Position numbers and translations under genes: made by a program
Assembly (NCBI RefSeq): GCF_000238275.3
Contig: NZ_AHCF03000003.1
Coordinates: 620,001-684,000 of the forward strand
Length of the DNA stretch: 64,000 bases
Reading direction: 5' to 3'
Origin: Pseudoalteromonas undina
Lineage (GTDB): Bacteria > Pseudomonadota > Gammaproteobacteria > Enterobacterales > Alteromonadaceae
Notes under the pieces: generated by a model
The model's database searches: none
What the model was told of the DNA's origin: nothing
The model's input: the letters and a program-made list of their open reading frames with translations, nothing else
Part shown: positions 22,939-33,145 of the stretch, piece after piece
Layout: the number at the start of each line of letters is the position of its first letter
Numbering within the stretch: position 1 is the stretch's first letter

Positions 22939-24204
22939 ATGACAAAAACAATTCCTAGCCAATCATCAAGCCTTGATGATTGGCTTTGTTATTTAGAGAG
23001 TGTTCACCCAGCTAATATAGAAATGGGCTTAGAACGCGTTGCTCGTGTTGCTAACAACATAGGGCTTTTAACCTCCTCAAGTAAAATCATTCTTATTGCA
23101 GGTACCAATGGCAAAGGAACAACAGCACGTTGTTTAGAGTCATTATTATTAGCCCAGGGTCATTGTGTTGGCACTTATGCTTCTCCTCATTTAGTTCGCT
23201 ACAACGAACGTGTACGCGTTAATGGCGCTGAGCTTGACGATCAATACCATGTCGATGCGTTTAATCTACTAGAGCAAGGGCGTGGAGACACACCATTAAC
23301 CTATTTTGAATATGGCACCTTAGGCGCGTTAGCAATATTCAAGCGTTTAGAGGTTGATTACGTGCTATTAGAGGTCGGTTTGGGCGGGCGTTTTGACGCG
23401 ACCAATATTGTTACCCCATTTGCTAGTGTGATCACCACCATCGATTTAGATCATAAAGAATATTTAGGTGATACCCGTGAGCTGGTGGCTTATGACAAGG
23501 CGGGAATTTTTAGAGAGAGTACTCCGGCAATTATTGGGGATTTAAATATTCCGCATACAATGACCGATTATGGCAAAGAAATTAACGCTAATATGGTGTT
23601 ATCGGGTAGTGACTTTATTTTTAAAGAGCATGAGCAAAGTTTTAGTTGGCAATTTAAAACACATAATCTCGAGTTACCTAAACCGGCCATCCCGTGTCAA
23701 AATGTGGCCACTGCGTTAACGACATTGTCGGTGCTAGATTTATTACCAAGTGATGAAGTGATAACTCAGTGCATAGCCAACTTAGTGGTAGAAGGGCGCT
23801 TTCAACAATTAAGTGAGTCGCCATTAGTGTACACCGATGTGGCACATAACCCTGAATCGGCACGTTATTTAGCAACTAAGTTAGCAAGCTATAAAGATAA
23901 AGGCTTTAAAATTCATGCATTAGCCGCTATGCTTGCTGATAAAGATAAAGTCGGTGTGCTTAAAGAAGTGGCTGATGTAGTCGATGAATGGTCGTTGGCT
24001 AGCTTAGGTGGCCCGCGAGGGGATAGTGCAGCTCATCTTCAACAGGCGCTTTCAAGTATACCCAATAGTCATTTTAAACAGGGTTATAGCAACGTAGAGA
24101 TAGCATTGGATGCTATTTTGCCAAGCCAGCCAAGTAATACACTATTGATTGTATTTGGCTCATTTTTTACCGTGGCTGGCGCTATTCATTACTTTAAAAA
24201 ATAG
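22939..24204 (+). CDS. folC: Dihydrofolate synthase / folylpolyglutamate synthase
   Basis: FolC adds glutamate to dihydropteroate and then extends the polyglutamate tail of folates. The ATP-binding loop AGTNGKGTT spans residues 54-62. SPHLVRYNERVRVNG and the Mur-ligase-like GLGGRFDATN stretch are present. The 421 residues fit. The ribosome-binding site is weak, consistent with coupling to accD. dedD follows almost immediately. Confidence 0.94.
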   Translation: MTKTIPSQSSSLDDWLCYLESVHPANIEMGLERVARVANNIGLLTSSSKIILIAGTNGKGTTARCLESLLLAQGHCVGTYASPHLVRYNERVRVNGAELDDQYHVDAFNLLEQGRGDTPLTYFEYGTLGALAIFKRLEVDYVLLEVGLGGRFDATNIVTPFASVITTIDLDHKEYLGDTRELVAYDKAGIFRESTPAIIGDLNIPHTMTDYGKEINANMVLSGSDFIFKEHEQSFSWQFKTHNLELPKPAIPCQNVATALTTLSVLDLLPSDEVITQCIANLVVEGRFQQLSESPLVYTDVAHNPESARYLATKLASYKDKGFKIHALAAMLADKDKVGVLKEVADVVDEWSLASLGGPRGDSAAHLQQALSSIPNSHFKQGYSNVEIALDAILPSQPSNTLLIVFGSFFTVAGAIHYFKK

Positions 24205-24215
24205 AGAGGATGTCG

Positions 24216-24842
24216 GTGAACTCAGGTTTTATTAATCGCTTAGTCGGAACAAGTATTGTGGTGATCGCAGCAATTGTGTTTATTCCCAATATACTCGATG
24301 GTGAAAAAGTGCACTATAAAGAAGGCTTTAAAGCGATTCCAGAACGCTCTGAGTTCAAGACCATTGATTTACAAAAATCAATTGATCAGCAAGTGGCAAA
24401 TGCAGAACCATTAAAAGAGGATGAAATTGAAAATATTCAGCCTGATGATGCTGCATTTGAGCAACAAAACAGCTCTGCTGAAACTGACATTACTGCAAAG
24501 CCAGCAATGGTTGAAGCGGTTATAGCCGATACAAAGCAAGGCACAGTAACTGCCGGGCAAAATAACGCTACGCGTAATACTAATGAAAACTTAACAAGTA
24601 TGGCGTATGTCATTCAGCTTGGTAGTTTTTCTCATGCGGCAAATGTAAAAGCGTTGCAGGCAAAGCTAAAAACGAAAGGTTTTAAAAGCTTTACTAGGCC
24701 AATTAAAACGCCAAATGGTACGTTAACTAAAGTATTTGTAGGGCCGTCATTAAGTAAAAATGAGCTGCAGTCCCAACTTCCCGCGCTGAAAGAGCTAACT
24801 AAACTAAACGGTAAAGTTACTCAATTTGAAGTGGCAAAATAA
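24216..24842 (+). CDS. dedD: SPOR-domain cell division protein DedD
   Basis: DedD is a single-pass inner-membrane protein whose periplasmic SPOR domain binds denuded peptidoglycan at the septum. Seen here: a short cytoplasmic start (NSGFINRLVG), one membrane span (about 11-28), a charged low-complexity linker, and a C-terminal SPOR domain (about 130-208, beginning YVIQLGSFSHAANVKAL). I prefer the GTG at 24216. GAGAGG lies 6 nt before it but directly abuts the ATG at 24210, and the GTG start aligns with E. coli DedD (M-x-x-x-F-x-NRLVG). The gene lies 11 bp after folC. Confidence 0.85.
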   Translation: MNSGFINRLVGTSIVVIAAIVFIPNILDGEKVHYKEGFKAIPERSEFKTIDLQKSIDQQVANAEPLKEDEIENIQPDDAAFEQQNSSAETDITAKPAMVEAVIADTKQGTVTAGQNNATRNTNENLTSMAYVIQLGSFSHAANVKALQAKLKTKGFKSFTRPIKTPNGTLTKVFVGPSLSKNELQSQLPALKELTKLNGKVTQFEVAK

Positions 24843-25070
24843 CTTAGTCGCTAATAGGTGAGTGTGCTTATAACTTAATATTGCACATTTACCTAACTTA
24901 TACTCCATAAGTTAAGGCTAGATCTCCACCTACTTTTAGCCTGTATATTTCACGCTATTTTTTATCTAAAAACTGTATGTTTTTACTCACCTGCATTCTC
25001 ACGCTTAAACTTGCATCACTGGGAGGTTTAGGTATAGAATGCGCCCAAAATTAGCGACTAATTGGTTCTT

Positions 25071-25565
25071 ATGATCTGGGTTGATTACGCCATTATTGGC
25101 ATTATTGCACTCTCTACCATCATCGGTTTAATACGCGGCTTTGTTAAAGAAGCTATGTCATTAGCGGTATGGGCAGGGGCTTTCATCATCTCCAGCTTAT
25201 TTTATCAATATTTAGCTTCCTTCCTAACATCCATTTCTGAACCCCTTTTAAGAAATGCAGCGGCCATTGCCATATTATTCTTTGCGACGCTATTGTTAGG
25301 CGGTTTACTAAACTATATTTTAGGTGAGCTTGTACAGCGAACCGGATTATCCGGCACAGACCGTGTTTTTGGTGTGGTGTTTGGTGCTCTTCGAGGCGTG
25401 TTGGTCGTGAGCGCGTTACTCTTCTTTCTTGATGCTTTTACTGGTGCGCCAAATACGCATTGGTGGGGCAACTCTATTTTGATTCCAGAATTTGGCTTTG
25501 TAGTTGAATGGTTCTTTTCGTACCTAGAAAACAACTCGAGCTTTTTAAATTCAGTAAACCGTTAA
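25071..25565 (+). CDS. cvpA: Colicin V production family membrane protein
   Basis: CvpA is a small inner-membrane protein with four hydrophobic segments; it has been tied to colicin V export and to envelope integrity, but its molecular role is not settled. The protein matches E. coli CvpA along its length, including [18 protein letters not shown] and FFLDAFTG. I start at the ATG at 25071 (MIWVDYAI, like MVWIDYAI in E. coli) rather than a TTG three codons upstream. It is followed 18 bp later by purF, the same order as in E. coli. A -10-like TATAGA at about 25035 lies in the 230-bp gap upstream. Confidence 0.92.
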   Translation: MIWVDYAIIGIIALSTIIGLIRGFVKEAMSLAVWAGAFIISSLFYQYLASFLTSISEPLLRNAAAIAILFFATLLLGGLLNYILGELVQRTGLSGTDRVFGVVFGALRGVLVVSALLFFLDAFTGAPNTHWWGNSILIPEFGFVVEWFFSYLENNSSFLNSVNR

Positions 25566-25583
25566 TCGGCGAGGATAAATTAC

Positions 25584-27110
25584 ATGTGTGGTATCGTTGG
25601 AATAGTCGGAACATCGCCAGTTAATCAGGCGATTTATGATGGCTTAACCGTTTTGCAACACCGTGGCCAAGATGCTGCGGGTATCATAACTATTGAGAAC
25701 AATACATTTAGCTTGCGCAAAGCAAATGGCCTAGTGAAAGATGTATTTCACACTCGTCATATGAAACGTTTGCAAGGCAACATTGGCATTGGCCATGTGC
25801 GCTACCCAACAGCGGGTTCTTCAAGCTCGTCAGAGGCTCAGCCGTTTTACGTGAACTCTCCTTTTGGTATAGCACTTGCCCATAATGGTAACTTAACCAA
25901 TGCAGAGTCGTTAAAAGAGCAGTTATTTTCAGAGGCACGTCGCCATGTTAATACCACCTCTGATTCTGAGATTTTGCTTAACATCATGGCGCATGAGCTA
26001 AGTAAGCCAGACAAACTAAAATTAGACCCTGAAGATATTTTTACAGCGGTTACTGAAGTTAACAATAAAGTGACGGGTGGTTATGCAACTATAGCCATGA
26101 TTATCGGTCATGGTATTGTGGCGTTTCGCGATCCAAATGGTATCCGTCCTTTAGTATTTGGTAAACGTGAATCTGCTGCCGGTACTGAATATATGTTTGC
26201 ATCAGAGAGTGTGGCGTTAAAGCCAGATGGCTTTGAGTTTATTCGTGACGTTGCCCCAGGCGAAGCTATTTACGTGACTGAAAAAGGCGAGTTTCATTCT
26301 TTTACCTGTGCAGATAAAGTGTCTTACTCACCATGTATTTTTGAATTTGTTTATTTTGCGCGCCCGGATTCAACCATTGACCGCATGTCGGTTTATGCAG
26401 CACGTGTAAATATGGGAACTAAACTAGGCGAGAAAGTAGCGCGTGAATGGGCCGATAAAGACATTGATGTCGTTATTCCTATCCCAGAAACTTCGTGTGA
26501 TATCGCTTTAGAAATGGCACGCGTGCTTGACTTACCTTACCGCCAAGGCTTTGTTAAAAACCGCTATATTGGCCGTACGTTTATTATGCCAGGCCAAGAG
26601 CTACGTAAAAAATCAGTTCGTCAAAAACTCAATGCAATTGACCGTGAGTTTAAAGGTAAAAATGTCCTACTTGTTGATGATTCAATTGTACGTGGTACTA
26701 CTTCAGCACAAATTGTTGAAATGGCACGCGAGTCTGGAGCTAAAAATGTTTACTTTGCGTCAGCTGCACCGGAAATACGTTTTCCAAATGTATACGGTAT
26801 AGATATGCCATCGGCGGCAGAACTAATTGCACACGGCCGTGAAGTAGAAGATATTAACCAAAGCATTAGCTCTGATGGTTTAATCTTTCAATCATTGAGC
26901 GATTTAATTGCCGCAGTTAGCCAAGAAAACCCTGAAATCACTAAGTTTGAGACGTCAGTGTTTGATGGACAATACATTACTGGCGACGTTGATCAAGACT
27001 ACCTAAATCGTATAGATAAGCTACGTAATGATTCTGCTAAAAGCACTCGCGAAAACGCCATGTCGTCTGGTTTAGAAATACATAATCAAGATGAAAACGA
27101 ATCTGATTAA
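25584..27110 (+). CDS. purF: Amidophosphoribosyltransferase
   Basis: PurF makes 5-phosphoribosylamine from PRPP and glutamine, the first committed step of purine synthesis. The glutaminase nucleophile is C2 (MCGIVGIVG), exposed after Met removal. The PRPP-binding loop [11 protein letters not shown] is near residues 364-374. The length (508) matches the E. coli enzyme, which lacks the iron-sulfur propeptide. GAGGA precedes the ATG. A strong terminator follows. No clear PurR box was found upstream of cvpA. Confidence 0.96.
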   Translation: MCGIVGIVGTSPVNQAIYDGLTVLQHRGQDAAGIITIENNTFSLRKANGLVKDVFHTRHMKRLQGNIGIGHVRYPTAGSSSSSEAQPFYVNSPFGIALAHNGNLTNAESLKEQLFSEARRHVNTTSDSEILLNIMAHELSKPDKLKLDPEDIFTAVTEVNNKVTGGYATIAMIIGHGIVAFRDPNGIRPLVFGKRESAAGTEYMFASESVALKPDGFEFIRDVAPGEAIYVTEKGEFHSFTCADKVSYSPCIFEFVYFARPDSTIDRMSVYAARVNMGTKLGEKVAREWADKDIDVVIPIPETSCDIALEMARVLDLPYRQGFVKNRYIGRTFIMPGQELRKKSVRQKLNAIDREFKGKNVLLVDDSIVRGTTSAQIVEMARESGAKNVYFASAAPEIRFPNVYGIDMPSAAELIAHGREVEDINQSISSDGLIFQSLSDLIAAVSQENPEITKFETSVFDGQYITGDVDQDYLNRIDKLRNDSAKSTRENAMSSGLEIHNQDENESD

Positions 27111-27149
27111 TAGTGTAGTTAAAGTCTAATAGTTATATTAACTGTAAAT

Positions 27150-27177
27150 AAAAAAGGAGCTTAATCGCTCCTTTTTT
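27150..27177 (+). terminator. purF terminator
   Basis: AAAAAAGGAGC and GCTCCTTTTTT form an 11-bp stem with a 6-nt loop and T-run. The A-run makes it usable from the opposite strand as well, and the Yip1 gene ends 21 bp away. Confidence 0.9.
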
Positions 27178-27197
27178 GTTTTTAAAAAACTAATTTT

Positions 27198-27797
27198 TTA
27201 GGTAAACATAGGGCTGATTATACCGTTGGTCCATAGCATGGCGGTAAGTGCTAAAATAATAACCAGCAAAATGAGTCCACAGGTTACAACAGAGCTTGCA
27301 TAAATAAAGCCGCGCTCCTGCGGAATGTGCATTAAAATAGGGACGCCGGTATAAAGTAAATAAACTGAGTAAGCCAGCGCCACTAACCCAACACACACCA
27401 CAAACCACAACTCAGGCCAAAAGGCAGCCAATGCCGACATAAACACCGGTGTTGCGGTATACGCTGCCAGCTCAATTGTTTGGGTAAAGGTCGGTTTAGC
27501 ACCAAAAGTAACCGCCATCCAATGCGCTAAGTAGGCCAGTGCAAATACACCGCCAATTAAAGCAACATACATAGCCGCGCCAATCATTAGTGCGCTTTCA
27601 TGGGTTAAAAATACTGGGTTACCTGTGCCTATACTCCAGCCTAAGTAAACCGATGAGTAATATCCCATTGCTGAGGGGAATAAAGCGATAAGCAAAATGT
27701 GCGATAAGCTGTAGGTTAAGCTTTCGTGACGGTTATCAATTGTTTGCCACTCTTCGAGTGGGTGGGCGTATAAGCCCCATAGGTGATTTAGTATCAT
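27198..27797 (-). CDS. Yip1-domain membrane protein
   Basis: This 199-residue protein has about five membrane-spanning segments and the layout of bacterial Yip1-domain proteins: a short soluble start (HLWGLYAHPLEEWQTI) followed by helices with HWMAVTFGAKPTF between them. Function is not known for bacterial members. It stands alone between the convergent purF and the divergent miaE. AAAGG-like sequence precedes the ATG. The family call comes from the hydrophobic pattern and N-terminal motif. Confidence 0.72.
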   Translation of the reverse strand: MILNHLWGLYAHPLEEWQTIDNRHESLTYSLSHILLIALFPSAMGYYSSVYLGWSIGTGNPVFLTHESALMIGAAMYVALIGGVFALAYLAHWMAVTFGAKPTFTQTIELAAYTATPVFMSALAAFWPELWFVVCVGLVALAYSVYLLYTGVPILMHIPQERGFIYASSVVTCGLILLVIILALTAMLWTNGIISPMFT

Positions 27798-27996
27798 TGC
27801 GTGCTCTCCATAAAAGGATATATTACTGTTTGGTTATAGTTGGTTTGTTTTTTATACAGTCCATTTAGTTATGGTTCAGTAACTAAGCAAAGTCAAGTTA
27901 TCCACATGCTTGTAATAAGGGCGTGTGTTTATTTTATTCAGGGCATTATTTCGTGTTAAAATACATAATCGCAATTTATAGCAATGAGTAGTCAGC

Positions 27997-28776
27997 GTGC
28001 CACATAGCCAGCTTTTAGAGCCAATTAACAACTTTTTATTATGCAGTACCCCCGATGAGTGGGTTGAACAGGCGACCAAAAAAGAAAATTTACCCATCAT
28101 ATTAATTGATCATTTAATTTGTGAGCTAAAAGCGGCACAAAGTGCGATGTTTTTAATCCGTAAGTATGCGGTAGATAAAGACAGCAGTGATGCACTGCTT
28201 GAGTGGCTAAAACCGTTTGAAACGCTTATTTATAAACGTGAGGGGAACTGGCGTGATTTAGCGGCTAAAAATAAACTGACAAAGTCTATTATTCCTAAAT
28301 CTAACTCACCTTATGGACAAGACTTAATTGATAAAATGGTGATGTTAATAAAAGAAGAGTTGCATCACTTTTATCAAGTGTTGGAAATTATGGATGAATA
28401 CGGCGTTGAATATAAAAGTATAACCCCATGTCGTTACGCTAAGGGTATGCTGCGTAATGTTAAAACCTTTGAACCCAACGCCTTAGTTGATAAACTTATA
28501 GTAGGTGCGTACATAGAAGCGCGCTCATGTGAACGTTTTGCTGCGCTTGCCCCGCATGTAGATAAACGCTTAGGGGACTTTTATATTTCACTGCTTCGCT
28601 CAGAGGCTCGCCATTATCAAGATTACTTAACCCTTGCTCAAGAAATTGCTGACTTTGATATTACCGAGCGGGTAAAAGAATTTGCTGAAATAGAAGCGCA
28701 GCTAATTACATCAGACGATGAAGACTTCAAATTTCATAGCGGCGTACCTATTACTGCTTGCCAACAACCCGCATAA
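27997..28776 (+). CDS. miaE: tRNA-(ms2io6A37) hydroxylase
   Basis: MiaE is a non-haem di-iron monooxygenase that hydroxylates the isopentenyl group of ms2i6A37 in tRNAs reading codons that start with U. The carboxylate and histidine ligands lie in ELKAAQSAM, EELHHFYQVLEIM, EARSCERFAAL and RSEARHYQDYL, all conserved with Salmonella MiaE. The 259 residues fit. The start is GTG at 27997, supported by the conserved beginning (QLLEPINNFL). E. coli lacks this gene. It is monocistronic and ends at a long hairpin. Confidence 0.93.
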   Translation: MPHSQLLEPINNFLLCSTPDEWVEQATKKENLPIILIDHLICELKAAQSAMFLIRKYAVDKDSSDALLEWLKPFETLIYKREGNWRDLAAKNKLTKSIIPKSNSPYGQDLIDKMVMLIKEELHHFYQVLEIMDEYGVEYKSITPCRYAKGMLRNVKTFEPNALVDKLIVGAYIEARSCERFAALAPHVDKRLGDFYISLLRSEARHYQDYLTLAQEIADFDITERVKEFAEIEAQLITSDDEDFKFHSGVPITACQQPA

Positions 28777-28787
28777 TTTACACATAA

Positions 28788-28829
28788 AGCTGCTACCAGT
28801 TAAACAGCAAACTGTTGTAGCAGCTAATT
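28788..28829 (+). terminator. miaE terminator
   Basis: AGCTGCTAC-CAGTT pairs with AACTG-tt-GTAGCAGCT, a 14-bp stem with a 2-nt bulge and 8-nt loop, followed by AATTTT. Confidence 0.8.
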
Positions 28830-28968
28830 TTAATTAAATTCTTTTTAAATTAGACACATCCAATACCCTCACCTAATATTAGAATAACTATTTAAATTAT
28901 TTAACTTATTGCTTTGTAATTCATTTTAATAACAAGGTCATACCTTATTTATTATTGGGTGAGAAGAT

Positions 28969-31203
28969 ATGCAAGATAAAGAGGGATTGTTTGTATTTGC
29001 AGCTGAAGAAGAACAGGCAGATACAGAGCTGAAAGCATGGAAAATATTAACCGTTGAGGATGACCTTGATTATCAGAACGCGTTAGTTAATAGCTTAAAA
29101 GAATTAAAAGCCAAGGATGGTTATAAATACGAGCTTTTAACAGCAAATTCTGTGCCTGAGGCTGCTCTTGCGCTGAGTATGCACCCAGACATCGCACTCA
29201 TATTTATAGATGTAGTAATGGAGGAGGATGACTCAGGTCTGCGTTTAGTAAATACTATTCGAGAGGTTATTGGTAACGCAGAAATGCGTATTGTGCTGTT
29301 AACAGGCCAACCAGGTTTTGCACCAGAGAGCGATATCATGAAAGTACTTGATATCGATGAATACTGGAATAAATCAGATATTTCTGCCGAGAAGCTGCAA
29401 TCAATTGTTAATAGTAACATGCGCACTTGGGAATATATTTCACAAATCAAGTCAGCCAAACAAGGTTTACAGTTGGTACTAGACGCGTCTAGAAGTATTA
29501 ACGGTAAGCATGACATGGCCTCTTTTTCTTATGCTGTGCTTAAAGAAATTAGTAATATTTTAAAAATAACCGAAGGCGGCGGTATTTTCTGCTCGAGTAA
29601 TGTAAACCCTGGCTCTGAAAGTTTAATACTTTCTACACATGGTTGCTTTAGTGGCACTAAAGGGCAACCTGTGGAACCTAACCTGCCTGCAGAAATGCTG
29701 CAAGATTTTAAACAAGCGACCAGAGAGCGTCGTCATATATTCTCAAAAAATCACAGTGTGTTTTTTTTCGAAACGCATACTTTGCAAGGTCAGGATACTG
29801 ACTACATAACGATTGTAAAATCTGATAACCCTATCAATGAGCAAAATGAATATTTACTTAAAGTATTTAGTGAAAATGTTAGCACGGGATTTGCTAATAT
29901 TTCGTTGTTGAATCGCTTAACTGAACTTGCTTACACCGACGTATCACTTAACTTGCAAAACCGTAACTGGCTAACCCGTGAAATAAAGAATATGAATGCC
30001 CATGAGCGGCTAAAAACGCGATTAGTCATTTTTGATATTTATCAGTTTGATGAAAAAGCGTTTACTTTCGGGAATGACTTTTGTAATAAATTAATGAAGC
30101 TAGTTCATCAAAGTATAGTTGATTCTTTTGCTAAGTATGAACCGCGGATAGCATTAATTAGTAATAAAACATTTGGCATGCTATTCAGCGTTGACTTTGA
30201 TATCTCAGATGCAATTAGTTACTTTCAAAATAAGCAAAAGTTCGAAATTGAACAGGTGAAGCAATATATTGATGTGCGTATATTGGAGTTGAAGTTAAGC
30301 GCTGCTTTAAACTTAACACCTGAAAAAGTGATTAGCTTAGCAGAGTCTAGTCTTAACTATACGGGGGCAAACCAAGCAAAGTATATTCAGCATACTGAGG
30401 AAAAAACAGATCAGATTACTCGTCGCTATGAGTTGATGGCTGAGCTTAGAACGGCTATAGGTAATAAAAGTTTAGAGGTGGCATTACAACCCAAAATCAG
30501 CTTATCAACCTTGAAACCAGCTGGTTTCGAAGCACTCGCTAGGTGGCAAAGAGCCGATGGTAGTTTTGTTCCCCCCGACGAATTTATAGAATTAGCAGAA
30601 ACAGCCGGATTAATTAATGAACTAGACCATGTAATTTTTGAGAAAATACTAGAGACTATTAATCAACTTAAAGAGCAAGGCTGCAACTTACCCGTTGCAT
30701 TTAATGCATCCTCTTATGATTTAGTTGAACCAAGCTACTTTGAACAAATAAAAACTAAAATTGAAGAATACAGTATTTTGCCTTCTATGCTTGAGCTAGA
30801 GGTGACAGAGACACAAGCTATAAGCAACTATAGTTTAATTAAAGAAGCGCTTGAGCGGTTCATTGCTTTGGGTATGAAAGTCAGTATTGATGACTTTGGT
30901 ACAGGGTATTCGTCTTTGGCTCACATTAATGAAATACCGTCTACGTCGATAAAAATAGATCGCTACTTTGTTAGTGACCTTGAGTTTAATGACAATAATC
31001 AATACATGATTAAGATGATATTGTCTTTGGCAAAGCAATTTGACTTTTCGGTGATTGCTGAAGGCGTTGAGAATGAATTTGAGGCCCAGTGGTTACAACA
31101 GCAGGGGTGTGAAACGGCTCAAGGTTACTACTTTGCTAGGCCATTATTTTTTAAAGATTTAATAGTGTGGCTAAAACAGTTTGAAGTGAGTGCGAATGAA
31201 TAG
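28969..31203 (+). CDS. Response regulator with DUF3369, degenerate GGDEF and EAL domains (c-di-GMP phosphodiesterase)
   Basis: The 744-residue protein starts with a receiver domain (about 25-150; acidic pair at 30-32, phosphoacceptor D81 in IFIDVVMEED, K in the YWNKSDI loop). A DUF3369 sensor-like region follows (about 155-310). Next is a GGDEF-like fold (about 325-470) in which the GGDEF signature is absent (the position reads like ISNKTFGMLF), and finally an EAL domain (about 490-740). The EAL domain keeps its key motifs: EALARW, FNAS, LEVTE, DDFGTGYSS, KIDR, AEGVE and QGYYFARP. It should therefore hydrolyse c-di-GMP when phosphorylated or released. Its stop overlaps the start of the kinase gene downstream, so the two are translationally coupled. 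Confidence 0.87.
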   Translation: MQDKEGLFVFAAEEEQADTELKAWKILTVEDDLDYQNALVNSLKELKAKDGYKYELLTANSVPEAALALSMHPDIALIFIDVVMEEDDSGLRLVNTIREVIGNAEMRIVLLTGQPGFAPESDIMKVLDIDEYWNKSDISAEKLQSIVNSNMRTWEYISQIKSAKQGLQLVLDASRSINGKHDMASFSYAVLKEISNILKITEGGGIFCSSNVNPGSESLILSTHGCFSGTKGQPVEPNLPAEMLQDFKQATRERRHIFSKNHSVFFFETHTLQGQDTDYITIVKSDNPINEQNEYLLKVFSENVSTGFANISLLNRLTELAYTDVSLNLQNRNWLTREIKNMNAHERLKTRLVIFDIYQFDEKAFTFGNDFCNKLMKLVHQSIVDSFAKYEPRIALISNKTFGMLFSVDFDISDAISYFQNKQKFEIEQVKQYIDVRILELKLSAALNLTPEKVISLAESSLNYTGANQAKYIQHTEEKTDQITRRYELMAELRTAIGNKSLEVALQPKISLSTLKPAGFEALARWQRADGSFVPPDEFIELAETAGLINELDHVIFEKILETINQLKEQGCNLPVAFNASSYDLVEPSYFEQIKTKIEEYSILPSMLELEVTETQAISNYSLIKEALERFIALGMKVSIDDFGTGYSSLAHINEIPSTSIKIDRYFVSDLEFNDNNQYMIKMILSLAKQFDFSVIAEGVENEFEAQWLQQQGCETAQGYYFARPLFFKDLIVWLKQFEVSANE

Positions 31204-33133
31204 CCTTAACAGCTTGCCGGTCGGCTCAAAAAAAAGTGTGCTGATAAAGTCTTTGTTTAGTTTATTTATTACTTTATTTGTTGGCTGGCTTATTTATGAA
31301 CAAGTATATCAAGAAAAAATAAACACCATAAAAACCAAACAAGATGAAAAGTTAGTACTTATAAGTAGTGATTTTTCCAGAGAGCTCAGCAGTATTAAAA
31401 AGCTCACGCTTATACTGGCACAGGGACCCGCATTAAAAAGTGATAAACAAGGCAAACCCTTTCAACAAGAACAAATCAGAGATGAGGTAAATAACTATTT
31501 TTTAAATTTCGCCGCTATCTCTAATAATATCTCGCAAATCCGCTGGCTTGATACTCAAGGTCAGGAGCAATACCGTATTAATGTAGTGAATGGTGCAGGC
31601 GAAATTGTAGCGCCCGATGGGTTGCAAAATAAGCAAAACCGTTACTACTTTCAAAAAGGGATGCAAATTAGTGCGCCTGATATTTTTGCTACAGAAATAG
31701 ATTTAAACATAGAACGCAACAAAATTATAAAACCACACCAACCAACAATCCGTGTAACCTACCGTACTAGCGAAGAAAATTACTTTTTAGATGGCCTATT
31801 GGTGGTCAATTTTAACTTAGATTATCTATTTAATCAGATCAAAAGCTATAGCCAAGAAAGTACTCATATCAGCATTTTGAATCATGATGGTTTTTGGTTG
31901 TTAAATAAAGATTCTCGCTTAGAGTGGGGGTTTATGTATGGTAAGAATGAGCAAACGCTTGCCATTCAAGAACCACGGTTTTGGCAGCAAATTATTGATG
32001 GCAAAGTCGAGTATGGTTCGCATTTTTTTAATAATAGCCTTTATACATATCGACGTTTTTCTATTTTTTCGCTACGTGAAAACACAGAAAAGATCAGTAA
32101 CACCGATAAAGAGTTAATTATTCTTATCAGTAGCCCCGATGAACTTCTATTAAGCGCGCAAAAAGTCGCATTAAAACTAGCTCTTTTATGCAGCAGCGTA
32201 CTCTGCTTAGTAAGTTTTGGCTTTATTTATCGTGAGTATAGGTTTCAAAACCAGTTAGTAACTCTGTCGCATAAGTTGCATATAGAAAAAGTAGAGCTGG
32301 GCATTGTCAATCGAGAGCTTGACGAAACGATTAAACAACAACAGAAATTACAAGAGGGGTTAATTGAAGCGCAAAAATTATCTTCACTCGGGTTGTTAGT
32401 TGCTGGTGTTGCCCATGAGATGAATACCCCGATTGGAGGAGCCGTTATTTCGGTTTCTAATGCCGATATGGCATTGAATAAATTAAATGAAGCCATGAAG
32501 AAAGGGCTAACTAAATCAACCCTAGAAGACACAACTACACGCATTGGAGAGAACTTAGCACTGGCAAAAGTTAACTTAAATAAAACAGCGGTGTTGGTGA
32601 AAAGCTTTAAAAAAATGGCGATTGACCGCCATAATGATGAGTTTATTGCATGTGATATTGAAAAAATCATTCAAGAGTTATTATTGACATTAAACTCTAG
32701 GTTAAAAAGCTCGCCGATAAAAGTGAAAACTATTTTTTCACTTAATAAACAAGTGGTTAGTTTACCGGGTATCATTTCTCAGGTTGTTGAAAACTTAGTG
32801 ATCAATGCGCTAAATCACGCTTTTGATGAAAAGCAGGAGGGCGTAATTGAAATAAAAGTTGAACAAGCGACTAATAATAGGGTGAGGCTGAGCGTGTCAG
32901 ATAATGGTAAAGGTATTAACGCTGAGATAAAGGCAGATATATTTGAACCCTTTTATACTACAGCTAGAGGTAAAGGTAACACGGGTTTAGGTTTATATAT
33001 GGTTTATCAATGGGTAACTCAAGTTTTAAAAGGGGAGATTTCGTTGCAATCTGATCTAGGCGGTAATGAAGACTACAAAACACAATTTGTTATTTTACTG
33101 CCAGAGCTTGCCACAAAAACTCATTACAATTAA
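31196..33133 (+). CDS. Membrane sensor histidine kinase partnered with the EAL regulator
   Basis: The product has a first membrane span (about 19-37), a periplasmic sensor region of about 280 residues that looks like a double-Cache fold, a second span (about 325-345), a short coiled coil, then the kinase core. The phosphoacceptor histidine is about residue 407 in VAHEMNTPIG. The N box (VENLVINALNHAF), G1 (SDNGKGI) and G2 (GNTGLGLYM) boxes are intact. I use the ATG at 31196, 5 nt after GAAGTGAG; a GTG at 31190 is the alternative. It overlaps the stop of the response regulator gene and almost certainly phosphorylates it. The ligand is unknown. It is convergent with lpxH, 12 bp away. Confidence 0.85.
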   Translation: MNSLNSLPVGSKKSVLIKSLFSLFITLFVGWLIYEQVYQEKINTIKTKQDEKLVLISSDFSRELSSIKKLTLILAQGPALKSDKQGKPFQQEQIRDEVNNYFLNFAAISNNISQIRWLDTQGQEQYRINVVNGAGEIVAPDGLQNKQNRYYFQKGMQISAPDIFATEIDLNIERNKIIKPHQPTIRVTYRTSEENYFLDGLLVVNFNLDYLFNQIKSYSQESTHISILNHDGFWLLNKDSRLEWGFMYGKNEQTLAIQEPRFWQQIIDGKVEYGSHFFNNSLYTYRRFSIFSLRENTEKISNTDKELIILISSPDELLLSAQKVALKLALLCSSVLCLVSFGFIYREYRFQNQLVTLSHKLHIEKVELGIVNRELDETIKQQQKLQEGLIEAQKLSSLGLLVAGVAHEMNTPIGGAVISVSNADMALNKLNEAMKKGLTKSTLEDTTTRIGENLALAKVNLNKTAVLVKSFKKMAIDRHNDEFIACDIEKIIQELLLTLNSRLKSSPIKVKTIFSLNKQVVSLPGIISQVVENLVINALNHAFDEKQEGVIEIKVEQATNNRVRLSVSDNGKGINAEIKADIFEPFYTTARGKGNTGLGLYMVYQWVTQVLKGEISLQSDLGGNEDYKTQFVILLPELATKTHYN

Positions 33134-33145
33134 TTGTTAGGAGCG

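Noticed and set aside
24995..25016. Possible PurR box upstream of cvpA-purF (ACGCTTAAACTTGCAT)
   Set aside because: Only about 10 of 16 positions fit ACGCAAACGTTTGCGT and the central part is not palindromic, so it is too weak to call.
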